From positions 914,504 through 978,503 of the forward strand of contig NZ_KB217483.1 in assembly GCF_000331305.1 (NCBI RefSeq): a stretch of DNA of 64,000 nucleotides, read 5' to 3'. Each line of letters starts with the position of its first letter. Positions within the stretch are counted from its first letter, which is position 1. This document shows positions 1 to 8,844 of this stretch, piece after piece. This stretch comes from Calothrix sp. PCC 7103 (GTDB lineage Bacteria > Cyanobacteriota > Cyanobacteriia > Cyanobacteriales > Nostocaceae). The translations under genes were made by a program, and so were the position numbers. The notes below the pieces were generated by a model. That model was not told the DNA's origin, searched no databases, and saw nothing but the letters and a program-made list of their open reading frames with translations.

Positions 1-52
1 CGCGAACGTAGTATATGTAAAAATATATATTTAATAGCCAATAAGTTTAACT

Positions 53-211
53 ATGGAATCCCAGACTGAACAGAATAAGTCACAAAGCAACACTAATACG
101 AAGACACAGCAAGAAACCGAACAAGAAAAAATATTATGTCCTCATTGTAAGCGCACTGCTACAAATGGTATTAAATGTAAAGGAATTTGTGTTGCTGATA
201 ATGATTATTAA
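53..211 (+). CDS. small cysteine-motif protein (52 aa)
   Basis: A 52-residue frame opens with ATG and closes with TAA. The first half is rich in Gln, Asn, Thr and Lys (a polar, disordered-looking stretch). The second half carries CPHC followed about 13 residues later by CKGIC, so four cysteines are placed as in a small metal-binding knuckle. The composition is not what a random frame in AT-rich DNA gives. No family is recognised and no partner gene is adjacent. Metal binding is inference from the cysteine pattern only. Confidence 0.5.
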   Translation: MESQTEQNKSQSNTNTKTQQETEQEKILCPHCKRTATNGIKCKGICVADNDY

Positions 212-224
212 TACATTTTTGGCG

Positions 225-358
225 CCGAAAATTTTCATTCTAAGCGTCGAAAATTGTCATTCTGAGCGTAGCGAAGAATCTCTTATATTGAAACTTTATT
301 AGATGCTACCCTGCGGGAAAAGCTCCGCTTTACACTGCGTTCAGCATGACAGGGGGGA
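225..358. repeat. dispersed TGTCATTCTGAGCG-type repeat, copy 1
   Basis: It contains TGTCATTCTGAGCGTAGCG at the left and GTTCAGCATGACA at the right, imperfect inverted ends of the same family as the 145-bp elements near 23.7 and 24.9 kb. The left end is partly duplicated (TTTTCATTCTAAGCGTCG just before it). It fills the gap between the small CPHC protein and the 3' end of the serine hydrolase. Confidence 0.7.
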
Positions 359-362
359 AAGC

Positions 363-1637
363 TTATTTTTGTGCAACTCTGGGTTGACTGAGGAAACTGT
401 ATACGGTGCGGGAAACTTGAGAGATAAATTCTCTACCTCTTGCGTCACCAAAAGGTCTTCTGACAAAGATACCTGCTAGGTAACGTTTACCGTTGGGCAT
501 TTGAATAATTCCTGCATCTCCGAGAATGACTCCTAGTGTACCTGTTTTATGAGCTATTGTGGCGCCTCTTCCTAGTCCAGATGCTAGTAAGCTGGTGTTT
601 TCAACGCGACGCATGATGTCTAATACTCTTACACGACTTGAGTTACTCAATAATTGGTTATTAGCAACTAAAGCAGATAATCTAACTAAATCTTTGGCAC
701 TAGTTATATTAGTTCCTTTGAAGTCACCCAGTAAATTGCGAATTACAGTATTTTGTAATCCCCAAGTGCGGAAGCGTGGATTTAACTTGTTTCTGCCCCC
801 TAAACGGTCGATTATCATGTTAGTTGCGGTGTTATCGCTGATGGTAATCATTTTAGTCGCAGTTTCTAGCAAGCTGAATTTAGTTCCCGGCGCCCGATAT
901 TGCATTGTACCAGAACCACCAGTCACTAAGTCACGACGCATTGTTAATGTTTCGTTTAACTTAACTCGACCAGCATCAATTTCTTGGAATAAAGCAATTA
1001 ATATCGGAAACTTAATTGTACTCGCTGCTGAAAATGCTTTTTCACCGTTGTAATCTACATAATTCCCCGTTTCTAAATCAATAAAAAATAATCCTGGGTC
1101 AAGCGAACGGTAACGTGACATCAAAGACCGGACTTGTGAACTTAGCTGTGTGATTTCATTACCTAGAGGTACCACTCCAGCAAAGGGTGAAATACCACCT
1201 ACTTGAACTGGTGTTTTAACCTCACCCGACTGTGAATCACCACTTGCAATACGTTCTATTGAAGAGAAATTGACAATCCAGTGCGATGACGTATCACCTT
1301 GAATTAATACCTTATCTGGTTGTACCGTGTATCCCGGCGCCAGTTCCACAACCAATCTAGTTGTGTTAGCATCAAACTTACCAACACGAATTTCTTTAAT
1401 TGCAGCACCATAAGTTTGACGAAGCGTATTTCCTTCTAAATCTGTATTAGGAAGGTCAATAACTAAGCGTGTGGGATTATTGATTAAAAATGCTCTTGGT
1501 CTAACACCAGATTCTGTAGTGATATTGAGTTTGTTTTGCGCTTGGTCAAAATACCAAGACTCTAAACGAGCAGCATTAACAGGAGCGCATAGCATTACAA
1601 CACTCGCACTCGCAAGTAAGAAATATCTTAACTTCAT
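363..1637 (-). CDS. AMIN domain plus class A beta-lactamase-fold serine hydrolase
   Basis: A 424-residue exported protein. Residues 1-22 form a signal peptide, and about 24-125 match an AMIN domain, a module that binds cell-wall or envelope components. A serine beta-lactamase/transpeptidase-fold domain follows, with S-T-I-K at 206-209, S-D-N at 267-269 and K-T-G at 364-366. These are the three classical active-site motifs. I see no convincing ExxLN (omega-loop) motif, which true class A beta-lactamases need for deacylation, so a peptidoglycan-directed or esterase-like role may be more likely than drug resistance. It acts in the periplasm. A distant relative without AMIN lies at 51.9-53.2 kb. 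Confidence 0.85.
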   Translation of the reverse strand: MKLRYFLLASASVVMLCAPVNAARLESWYFDQAQNKLNITTESGVRPRAFLINNPTRLVIDLPNTDLEGNTLRQTYGAAIKEIRVGKFDANTTRLVVELAPGYTVQPDKVLIQGDTSSHWIVNFSSIERIASGDSQSGEVKTPVQVGGISPFAGVVPLGNEITQLSSQVRSLMSRYRSLDPGLFFIDLETGNYVDYNGEKAFSAASTIKFPILIALFQEIDAGRVKLNETLTMRRDLVTGGSGTMQYRAPGTKFSLLETATKMITISDNTATNMIIDRLGGRNKLNPRFRTWGLQNTVIRNLLGDFKGTNITSAKDLVRLSALVANNQLLSNSSRVRVLDIMRRVENTSLLASGLGRGATIAHKTGTLGVILGDAGIIQMPNGKRYLAGIFVRRPFGDARGREFISQVSRTVYSFLSQPRVAQK

Positions 1638-1777
1638 GCGGAAACAATCTTATTTGTGTGTGGGGTTTACTAGCACCATTTTTCTGTATTAACCTCCTAC
1701 ATCCGGAAGAAATTACATACAAATGCATGTAGCAATCTTTCTCAGAAGACATCTGTACTCCAAAATAGTTCCCTGGC

Positions 1778-1807
1778 AACGGATGTAACGGATGTAACGG
1801 ATGTAAC
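1778..1807. repeat. 9-bp tandem repeat AACGGATGT x3
   Basis: Three head-to-tail copies of AACGGATGT plus a partial fourth lie upstream of the AMIN hydrolase. Related ATCCGTTGCC/AACGGATG fragments recur singly near 8.65 kb and around 16.9-17.0 kb, so this is a locally expanded dispersed motif. Confidence 0.75.
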
Positions 1808-1848
1808 GTAGGGTGCGTCACCCACCAATTTACAACCACAGGCGCCGA

Positions 1849-2100
1849 TTACAAAACTTTTCTATCAGCGTTTGCTTTGTCTTGCTCTTTTAAGTCATCC
1901 CAAAGCTTTGCCCTTTGCTCGTAGTATTTGCGAAGAGGACTTAGTTTAATAGCTTGCCCGTAATCAAAAATAGCTAGCTGATAATAACCCATTTGTTTAT
2001 ATATATCACCGCGATTACTATAAAGATGAGCTTCGTTGGGTTTAAGAATAATAGCTTTAGTATAATCGACTGCTGCTTGCTCGTAGTTACCCTGTGACAT
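1849..2100 (-). pseudogene. TPR protein, probably 5'-truncated
   Basis: The 83 residues from the first ATG hold two good tetratricopeptide repeats (NYEQAAVDYTKAI, then YYQLAIFDYGQAI), the helical repeat used for protein binding. The same frame continues upstream of that ATG with more TPR-like sequence (GKYQNQAIVQ) until a stop about 60 bases before, with no start codon. So the present gene is most likely the 3' remnant of a longer TPR protein. Translation from the internal ATG remains possible. No partner is evident. Confidence 0.55.
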
Positions 2101-2164
2101 TTGAACGATTGCTTGATTTTGATACTTGCCTGCGTTAGCACCCTTCGTGTTAGAAGATTACCTA

Positions 2165-2215
2165 TAAACTCTCCCTCTTCCTTTGCGTTCTTTGCGTCCT
2201 TTGCGGTTGGTTCAT
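2165..2215. repeat. CTTTGCGTxCTTTGCG dispersed repeat
   Basis: Short CCTTTGCGTTCTTTGCGTCC periodicity. It is the reverse complement of the ACAAAGGACACAAAGG-type repeat seen at 7.44-7.51 kb, and also matches 23.34-23.39 kb. A low-complexity dispersed repeat between the TPR remnant and the DUF4058 gene. Confidence 0.6.
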
Positions 2216-2276
2216 TTTTGGTATTCTTTGAGCGTGAAGGGAGTAAGATAATAAGCAGGTAATTCGGGTACCTCAT

Positions 2277-3071
2277 ATGCCTTCACCTTTTCCAGGAATG
2301 AATCCGTATTTAGAGCATCCGGAACTGTTTCCGGGTATACACCATTATTTGATTAGCGAAATTGCTCGGTTTTTATCGCCCCAACTACGTCCTAAATATC
2401 GTGTTGCTGTCGAGGTGAGGATGTATGAAACTACAGATGACAGTTCTTTGGTTGTGGGTATTCCTGATGTAACTGTTAAAAGTCGTCAAATTCAAGATTC
2501 AAATTCATCTGACATGGCTAATGTGGCTGTAGCTACACCTACTTCTCAACCTGTCAAAGTCAAAATTCCTATGCCTGTAGCTATAAAAGAAGGATATTTG
2601 GAAGTTAGAGAAGTTGGAACGGAAACATTAATTACTACTATTGAAATTGTTTCACCTAGTAATAAACGTGTTGGTAAAGGACGAGAGATGTATGAAGAGA
2701 AACGCGAGCAAGTTTTGGCGAGTCGCACGAACTTGGTTGAAATTGATTTACTACGTAGAGGCAATCCAATGCCCATCGTTGATAATAATACTCAAAGTCA
2801 ATATAGAATTTTAGTGTGCCGTGGTAATAGCCGTCCTAATGCTGATTTATATGCTTTTAATTTACCTGATGTAATTCCTTGTTTTTCTCTTCCTTTACGT
2901 GCAGGGGATAACGAACCTGTTTTAGATTTACAGTCTTTATTAAATAATGTTTACGATGTGTATGCTTATGATTTGGTGGTTAATTATAATGATGAACCTG
3001 TGCCACAGTTAAGTAAAAGCGATGCTGTTTGGATGGATGCGCTGTTACGTCAACAAAGTATACGAGTATAA
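2277..3071 (+). CDS. DUF4058 family protein
   Basis: 264 residues starting MPSPFPGMNPYLEHPELFPG, the hallmark N-terminus of DUF4058, a family abundant in multicopy form in filamentous cyanobacteria and of unknown function. The conserved TTIEIVSPSNKRVG segment is present, as is the C-terminal YDLVVNYNDEPVP region, so the gene appears full length. The GKGREMYEEKREQ stretch after the SPSNK motif resembles the nuclease-like core of restriction-type folds, but that is only my impression. It stands alone, with remnants to the left and a divergent glycosyltransferase to the right. Confidence 0.9.
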   Translation: MPSPFPGMNPYLEHPELFPGIHHYLISEIARFLSPQLRPKYRVAVEVRMYETTDDSSLVVGIPDVTVKSRQIQDSNSSDMANVAVATPTSQPVKVKIPMPVAIKEGYLEVREVGTETLITTIEIVSPSNKRVGKGREMYEEKREQVLASRTNLVEIDLLRRGNPMPIVDNNTQSQYRILVCRGNSRPNADLYAFNLPDVIPCFSLPLRAGDNEPVLDLQSLLNNVYDVYAYDLVVNYNDEPVPQLSKSDAVWMDALLRQQSIRV

Positions 3072-3076
3072 ATAAA

Positions 3077-3112
3077 AATGCCTTTTTACACTGTGTAATG
3101 TAAAAAAGCATT
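3077..3112. terminator. hairpin after DUF4058 gene
   Basis: AATGCCTTTTTACA pairs with TGTAAAAAAGCATT across an 8-base loop (one G-U). It starts six bases after the stop codon. The stem is AU-rich and only a loose T-rich tail follows, so it is a plausible terminator but a weak one. Confidence 0.5.
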
Positions 3113-3216
3113 TACTTATTTTGTTCGTGTGATTTATGTTAACTGGTTTGTGCGAGAGAGAATACAACGAGGTCGTTTAGGAGGTTAACGTTTGGACTCG
3201 ATTAAAAGTCACTGTT

Positions 3217-4317
3217 TTACAGGCGCCTTGAACCTAGTCCTGTGATAGATTCTAAGGAAGCTCTAAGTGCTTGCATGTACCATCTGGTTTCGGTACGCTC
3301 TCTGACGATTTTTTCATAAATCGCTTCGTATCCGTCTACCATTTGGGTAACACTAAAGTTGTTTTGGACGTGTTCACGACATTTACGACGGTCAAGTTCT
3401 AACACTTGTGGCATTACAGAAGCCATTTCTTCGTATGTGTCGCAGACTATTCCACTAACACCATGTGCTACTACTTCGGGTACTGAACCCATGTTCATTC
3501 CTATAACTGGTGTACCACAAGCCATTGATTCTATCATGACTAAGCCAAATGGCTCTCTCCAAGTAATTGCAAACAATGTTGCTGCTGCATTACCTAGTAA
3601 TTCCGATTTCTGTGCGTGATTTACTTCACCCAAAAACTCTATTTGCTTACCGTCTATAAACGGTTCTATCTCTGCTTCGTAGAACTCTTTATCTACTATG
3701 TCCACTTTCCCTGCCATTTTTAGCTTCATTCCCGTTTTCTTGGCAATGGCTATTGCATGTTGGGGTCCTTTTTCTGGAGAGAATCTTCCTAAAAATGCTA
3801 AATATGGTGGGTCGTGGGGCTTTTCTACAAACGGATATTCTTCAACCACTATTCCGTTATATACTGTGCCTGCATAATTTAAATCTACTTGTCGCTGTGC
3901 ATTACTTATGCTGATGTATGATTGTGACCCGTATTCACTAAATACTTTCGCACTGTCTTTTGTGAAGCTTCCATGCAGCGTATGAACTGTTGGTGTTGAT
4001 ACCATGCTTGCTAATGCTAATGACCAAACCCCGACGTGTGAGTGTATTATGTCGAAGTCTGCTGCTCTTTGATATACTTGACCCGGCGCCAACACTTCGT
4101 AAATAATGTGTTCTTTAATATCTGGGTCTAAACGCAATGCACGTGGGCTAACTCCTTCTAACTTAGCTAACGTTTGTGAGTCCCCAGAGGCAAATAATGT
4201 GACTTCATGACCTCTACGTACTAACTCGTCAGATACGCGACTTACTACAAGTTCTATTCCACCATAGGTTGGAGGAGGAACCGTTTCCCATAAGGGAGCA
4301 ATTTGTGCGATTTTCAT
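3217..4317 (-). CDS. glycosyltransferase family 4
   Basis: 366 residues with a two-Rossmann GT-B layout. The N-terminal half has PPTYGGIELVVSRVSDELVRRG, the acceptor-side glycine loop. The C-terminal half has FLGRFSPEKGP, and REPFGLVMIESMACGTPVIG with the E-x7-E nucleotide-sugar motif. This is a retaining GT4 transferase such as those building exopolysaccharide, glycolipid or sucrose-like products. The sugar and acceptor cannot be read from the sequence. It has no signal peptide or membrane segment, so it is cytosolic or membrane-peripheral. It is monocistronic, with a 400-base non-coding region upstream. Confidence 0.9.
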   Translation of the reverse strand: MKIAQIAPLWETVPPPTYGGIELVVSRVSDELVRRGHEVTLFASGDSQTLAKLEGVSPRALRLDPDIKEHIIYEVLAPGQVYQRAADFDIIHSHVGVWSLALASMVSTPTVHTLHGSFTKDSAKVFSEYGSQSYISISNAQRQVDLNYAGTVYNGIVVEEYPFVEKPHDPPYLAFLGRFSPEKGPQHAIAIAKKTGMKLKMAGKVDIVDKEFYEAEIEPFIDGKQIEFLGEVNHAQKSELLGNAAATLFAITWREPFGLVMIESMACGTPVIGMNMGSVPEVVAHGVSGIVCDTYEEMASVMPQVLELDRRKCREHVQNNFSVTQMVDGYEAIYEKIVRERTETRWYMQALRASLESITGLGSRRL

Positions 4318-4735
4318 AAGTTTTGTTGGTTCAGCTTTTCAAAGCCTATAAACGATAATTCAATCAGATGCTAATTAGGGTTACTAGACCATATTTCACC
4401 CTTCAACTACACACCAGAGTGACACTAACCTATGCGGTTAGTCTGTAAACAAACGCAGTTAAGGCTAACACCGAACCGTCTAAACCTCACCTCCAGTTTT
4501 TATTCAACTTTGTGGTTTTAGACATATCTATTCTTACATATCTTATTCCTATCAACTAATTTTGTCATCTATCTTCCGGACTATATAAGTTTTATAAATC
4601 AGTCGAAATAACGAATTTTTGATTAAAAATCACTCAAATTGCAATATCCATTACAGCTTTTAAAATAGCTGCTTACCCTATGGTTATTATAGTAGAGACG
4701 CGCGCATTTACGTCTCTACAACACAATGTTTGATG
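4318..4735. other. non-coding region with GTAGAGACG palindrome
   Basis: No coding frame is credible here. Positions 4692-4719 form GTAGAGACG / CGTCTCTAC arms around a 10-base loop, a member of the dispersed GTAGAGAC palindrome family also found at 14668 and 62677. The rest is the presumed promoter region of the glycosyltransferase. No operator was recognised. Confidence 0.6.
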
Positions 4736-5728
4736 TTATGATTCTGGATATTGATGTGATATGAATGGTATTTCGATAATTTCACCTTCGTTTTCTGCTA
4801 TTCTTACTTTTGTTCCTATTCCACCTGCTTGCTTGCGGATGTAACCTAGTCCATAATACCCTTCAGTAGTTCCTGTGATACTTGTTAAGGTGCCTACTTT
4901 CTCTTCTTCTATATAGATTTGACTACCTGGGTCTGCATAATTATTTAATTTTATTCCCCACAAGTATGTTTTTACACCTTTATACGTGTTTAAACGGGCA
5001 ATTGTTTCTTGTCCAATATAGCAACCTTTAGTAAAACAAATAGTTTGCCATAACCCAACTTCAAGGGGATTATAGTCTTCCGTTAGTTCTTTTTCTGGGA
5101 CTGGACGACCTTGAATAATTCGCAGTGTTTCCCATGCTGTCTCTTTCATCGCAACGGCGCCTATCTCTAAAAGTTTATTCCATATTGTGTCTTTATGAAC
5201 AACTGGAAAAATTAATGTGTATCCGGGTAAAGCTAAACCACTACCTACTGCTATCAAAGTTTCTACTGTGAGTATATTATATACTTGATTACTATTAGGA
5301 GTCTCAAGAGGAGTTACACCTAACTCTTGAATAATTGCCTGACTTTCTGGGCCAATTAAACTAAAAGCGGCAGTTTCTTCTGTAATATCACTCAATTCAA
5401 CTTTATCAGCAAAGAATATATATTTATCTAACCACTGCATTAAATACTCACGACGGTTAGGTGATACAATCAATAATACAGCGTCTTCTTTGATATACGC
5501 TGTCGTTAAATCGATTGTTCTAGCTGTGGATGTGACAAAAACAGTATCACAACCTTGACCGGGTTTAAGAGACTGAAAATCATTTGTACTTTGGTTATGC
5601 AGAAACCGTAAACGGTCATCACCAGATACTTTTATACGTCCCCAATGACTACGGTCATAAACTGCAACTCTTTCTTGAGCAGCTTTTATTGCTGTTGTGT
5701 CGTTTTGATTAATGTTTGATACTGACAT
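4736..5728 (-). CDS. ygfZ: YgfZ/GcvT-type folate-binding protein
   Basis: 330 residues of the aminomethyltransferase (GcvT) fold. The signature K-G-C-Y-I-G-Q-E is present, and the cysteine in this motif is diagnostic of YgfZ/IBA57 proteins rather than glycine cleavage T-protein. These proteins help iron-sulfur cluster assembly or repair in a tetrahydrofolate-dependent way. The RFLHNQSTNDFQSLKPGQG region matches the N-terminal domain. It lies 12 bases downstream of the lipase-like gene on the same strand, so the two are probably co-transcribed. Confidence 0.85.
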   Translation of the reverse strand: MSVSNINQNDTTAIKAAQERVAVYDRSHWGRIKVSGDDRLRFLHNQSTNDFQSLKPGQGCDTVFVTSTARTIDLTTAYIKEDAVLLIVSPNRREYLMQWLDKYIFFADKVELSDITEETAAFSLIGPESQAIIQELGVTPLETPNSNQVYNILTVETLIAVGSGLALPGYTLIFPVVHKDTIWNKLLEIGAVAMKETAWETLRIIQGRPVPEKELTEDYNPLEVGLWQTICFTKGCYIGQETIARLNTYKGVKTYLWGIKLNNYADPGSQIYIEEEKVGTLTSITGTTEGYYGLGYIRKQAGGIGTKVRIAENEGEIIEIPFISHQYPES

Positions 5729-5740
5729 ATGTACTTAATA

Positions 5741-6583
5741 TTATAAATGGCGTTCTAACCAATCAATTAAATCAGATAATACCTCTTGATAACCATAATC
5801 GTCGTGAAGTTCGTGATAGCTCTCTGGATATTCTCGCAGTTCTTTATCCGCAAAAGTGATTTTTTCAAAGAATTTACGACTTCCTTCGGGTAATGTCACC
5901 TTGTCGGCGCCTGCGAGCATCATCAAAAATGGTATATTAATATGACTCGCATGTGCTTGTACCCAAGCTAGTGTACTCGAAAACTCTGTTGATAAACGCG
6001 CAGTTCCCACAGTATGTCTCAATTTATCTTGTTGATGATATGCAATCACTTTTTCATCACGAGCTGCTAACTTCATGTCTATACCCGTATTCATGGAAAA
6101 ACGAGGATATACTTTTGAGAGGATTCTACCGATTAAAATTTTAATTGGTGAAACACCAGATTCTCCTAAAGCAGGAGTAAAAGCTATTACACCATTTAAT
6201 TTCGGTTTTTCTCCTTTATACCGCAATACATAATCTAAAACTGTTAACCCTCCCAAACTGTGACCAAACAAAAATAAGGGAGTCTCCACATTCGAGGTCG
6301 CTATCAACTCTAAAAAACTTCCCACATCCTCACGATACTCGTTCCAAGAATTTATATACGCACGTTGACCGGGTGATTTTCCACTTCCTCGTAAATCAAT
6401 ACCGTATACAGCATAATTATTTGGTATTAAATGCTTTACTATATTTAAGTATACTCCACTGTGCCCCCCTAAACCGTGAATTATAGCAACTATTCCTCGC
6501 ACCTCATTCTCTGGGCGCCAGGATTGGTAGTATAATTCTGTACCATCAGCACTCTTGATTAAACTTTCGTGGCTACAAATCAT
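5741..6583 (-). CDS. alpha/beta hydrolase, monoacylglycerol lipase/lysophospholipase type
   Basis: 280 residues with the serine-hydrolase nucleophile elbow G-H-S-L-G-G, the oxyanion-type IIHGLGGHSGVY near the N-terminus, a late Asp region (AGADKVTLP) and a C-terminal SYHELHDD holding the catalytic His. The arrangement is that of PldB/monoglyceride lipase-like hydrolases, cytosolic enzymes that cleave acyl esters of lysolipids. It is the first gene of a two-gene unit with the ygfZ-like gene. Its start codon is only 32 bases from that of the divergent SDR gene, so both promoters must be packed into that gap or lie inside the neighbours. Confidence 0.85.
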   Translation of the reverse strand: MICSHESLIKSADGTELYYQSWRPENEVRGIVAIIHGLGGHSGVYLNIVKHLIPNNYAVYGIDLRGSGKSPGQRAYINSWNEYREDVGSFLELIATSNVETPLFLFGHSLGGLTVLDYVLRYKGEKPKLNGVIAFTPALGESGVSPIKILIGRILSKVYPRFSMNTGIDMKLAARDEKVIAYHQQDKLRHTVGTARLSTEFSSTLAWVQAHASHINIPFLMMLAGADKVTLPEGSRKFFEKITFADKELREYPESYHELHDDYGYQEVLSDLIDWLERHL

Positions 6584-6615
6584 TTTTTAAACTACACAGT
6601 AACTAAATAATACTA

Positions 6616-7386
6616 ATGTTATTCCTAAATCAAATCAATTCAGCAAACGCATTAATTGTAGGAGCAAGTCAAGGTATTGGCTTGGGTTTCGTCAAAAAAT
6701 TACTCGATGATGGTAAAATTAATAGAATTTACGCAGCATTTCGTAACCCAGACTCTGCCACCGAATTACTACAACTCGCAACCGAAAACCCTACACGCTT
6801 AACGTGCTTAGTCATCGATGTCACTAATGAAGCGCAAATAACCGAAGGATTACAGCAAATTAAAAGTGAAGTCAAAACACTGCACTTAGTAATAAACTGT
6901 GTTGGACTACTTCATGATGGGGACTTTCAACCCGAAAAAAGCTTAAGGCACTTGAATATAGAAAATCTAACTCGTTATTTTCAGGTTAATAGTATAGGGA
7001 GTGTACTCTTAGCAAAACATCTTGTCCCCTTATTCAAACACCAAGAGAATAGTGTATTTGCAAGCATTTCCGCTAAAGTCGCCAGTATCGGCGATAATAA
7101 TTTGGGTGGATGGTATGGTTATCGCGCATCGAAAACAGCACTCAATATGTTTATGCGGAATGTTTCAATAGAGTATGCACGCAGTTGTCCTAAAAATATA
7201 GTAGTTACATTGCATCCAGGTACTACAAACACTCGTTTATCTCGTCCCTTTCAAGCAAACGTTCCACCCGAAAAACTTTTTAGTATTGAACGCACCGTCA
7301 GTCAGCTTTTAGAAGTGATTGGAAAATTAGATAAAAATGATAGCGGTCAGTTCTTCTCGTGGGATGGTAGCAAACTACCTTGGTAA
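6616..7386 (+). CDS. short-chain dehydrogenase/reductase (CsgA/sniffer type)
   Basis: 256 residues of a Rossmann SDR. The cofactor motif G-A-S-Q-G-I-G is near the N-terminus, NCVG is in the place of NNAG, a serine region follows (SISAKVAS), and the catalytic Y-x3-K appears as YRASK. The HPGTTNTRLSRPF C-terminal segment resembles the C-factor/sniffer-like SDR subgroup common in cyanobacteria. The substrate is unknown. Divergent from the lipase-like gene. Confidence 0.88.
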   Translation: MLFLNQINSANALIVGASQGIGLGFVKKLLDDGKINRIYAAFRNPDSATELLQLATENPTRLTCLVIDVTNEAQITEGLQQIKSEVKTLHLVINCVGLLHDGDFQPEKSLRHLNIENLTRYFQVNSIGSVLLAKHLVPLFKHQENSVFASISAKVASIGDNNLGGWYGYRASKTALNMFMRNVSIEYARSCPKNIVVTLHPGTTNTRLSRPFQANVPPEKLFSIERTVSQLLEVIGKLDKNDSGQFFSWDGSKLPW

Positions 7387-7439
7387 ATTATAAACTTTGT
7401 CGCACAGGATATAGCGGCGCCTGTGCGGTCAAATTGTTT

Positions 7440-7510
7440 TACCACAGAGACGCAGAGTATACTGAGAGAAGACAATAAACCACAAAGACACAAAGGACAC
7501 AAAGGAAAAA
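7440..7510. repeat. ACCACAAAGACACAAAGGACAC dispersed repeat
   Basis: A tandemly built ACAAAGGACACAAAGG-type sequence, inversely matched at 23340-23390 and in variant form at 2165-2215. It lies between convergent genes. Confidence 0.7.
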
Positions 7511-7552
7511 ATATTCACAAATCTTTATGGTTATGGGCACCGCGAAATTATG

Positions 7553-7954
7553 TTATTTTTGTGGTGATGAGCGTAGCTTTCTGATTTCTTCTTTAGACAT
7601 TCCTAGTGCTTTGCTTATTTCTACTTCTAGTTGCAAAATGTCGGTTGTGGAAAACTCGAATATAATTTCGGTCATAGGAAAGTCTTTAGTTTGAACCTTT
7701 ACTTGCGATATTCCCCTTGTTTTATCTACTTTTACAAAAATAGCACGCGGCGCCACTATATAAGGTACTGTAACTTGAAGTGGTTTGAAGGACGATTCAA
7801 GTGGTAAATATTTTGGCGCCTTATAGTCACGATTTAACACGGCATACATTACAATTCCACTTAGTCCCCAACAACCAAATGCGAGTAAAGGTATGGGCAA
7901 CCATAACTCGAACAAAGTCGCGCGTAACTTTTTCAATAACTTAGGTTTAAACAT
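7553..7954 (-). CDS. small membrane-anchored hypothetical protein
   Basis: 133 residues. A basic N-terminus (MFKPKLLKKLR) is followed by one strongly hydrophobic helix at about residues 17-40, then a soluble region of mixed strand character ending in a charged helix (SKEEIRKLRSS). This is consistent with a single-pass inner-membrane protein with the bulk outside. No family is recognised. Its start codon is three bases from that of the divergent response regulator, an unusually tight head-to-head arrangement. Confidence 0.65.
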   Translation of the reverse strand: MFKPKLLKKLRATLFELWLPIPLLAFGCWGLSGIVMYAVLNRDYKAPKYLPLESSFKPLQVTVPYIVAPRAIFVKVDKTRGISQVKVQTKDFPMTEIIFEFSTTDILQLEVEISKALGMSKEEIRKLRSSPQK

Positions 7955-7957
7955 GTT

Positions 7958-8632
7958 ATGTTAATTTTACTAGTGGAAGACGACACTGACCAATTAGAAC
8001 CGATACGTGCAGCACTCGCAAAAGTCGGACACACCGTTGACGCTGTAGAAGATGGAGACACTGCCCAATGGTTAATGTCACAAAAAGATTACGATTTATT
8101 AATTCTAGATTGGATGCTACCAAAAGTTAGCGGTATACAATTATGTCGGCAATATCGCAATAGTGGTAAAACATCCCCTGTCCTTATGTTGACTGCAAAA
8201 GACACCACACAAGACAAAGTTATTGGTCTAGATGCAGGCGCCGACGATTATTTAGTCAAACCAATTGATATTATAGAACTATTAGCACGAGTACGCGCCC
8301 TTGGCAGACGTTCTCCCTTATGGCAAAGCGATACACTCACACTCTCTTCACTACATCTCGACCGTAATAACTTAACAATTACCAAACATAATACCACAAC
8401 GCAACTATCTGGTCGCGAATTCCAACTTATGGAATACCTAATGCGTCATCCCCGTCAAGTATTAACTTACACCCAAATCGAACAAGCACTTTGGGGATGG
8501 GGAGACGAACCCGAAAGCAATGCTATCACAACTTTGGTACGTAGACTCAGGCAAAGACTCCAAACCGTTGGCGCCAAAGATTGGTTAGAAAACGTTTATG
8601 GTATTGGTTATCGTCTCAACATTTCCGAATAA
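7958..8632 (+). CDS. OmpR/PhoB-family response regulator, orphan
   Basis: 224 residues. A receiver domain has the acidic pair in LVEDDTDQ, the phosphoacceptor Asp in LILDWMLPK, a Thr in LMLTAKD and the conserved Lys in YLVKPID. A winged-helix output domain with the QALWGWGDEPESNAI loop follows. It resembles RppA-type cyanobacterial regulators. No histidine kinase is encoded beside it, so it is an orphan here. Its promoter must lie largely inside the divergent membrane-protein gene. Confidence 0.92.
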   Translation: MLILLVEDDTDQLEPIRAALAKVGHTVDAVEDGDTAQWLMSQKDYDLLILDWMLPKVSGIQLCRQYRNSGKTSPVLMLTAKDTTQDKVIGLDAGADDYLVKPIDIIELLARVRALGRRSPLWQSDTLTLSSLHLDRNNLTITKHNTTTQLSGREFQLMEYLMRHPRQVLTYTQIEQALWGWGDEPESNAITTLVRRLRQRLQTVGAKDWLENVYGIGYRLNISE

Positions 8633-8844
8633 AACCCCATCTGCTACATCCGTTATATGCGTTGCCAAGCTTCATCTAAAATTTAAATATTAGTTAAAAC
8701 AAACCAAGTATTTTCACTGAGCTAACTAAGTATTAAAACAAGTTATAGTTCAAGAGTTAATTTTCTTTCATTATATAAACCCGTGATAGTACAGGCTTTA
8801 ATGTCTATGCTGCGCGATATTGTTATGTGTATTTACAGGAATAA

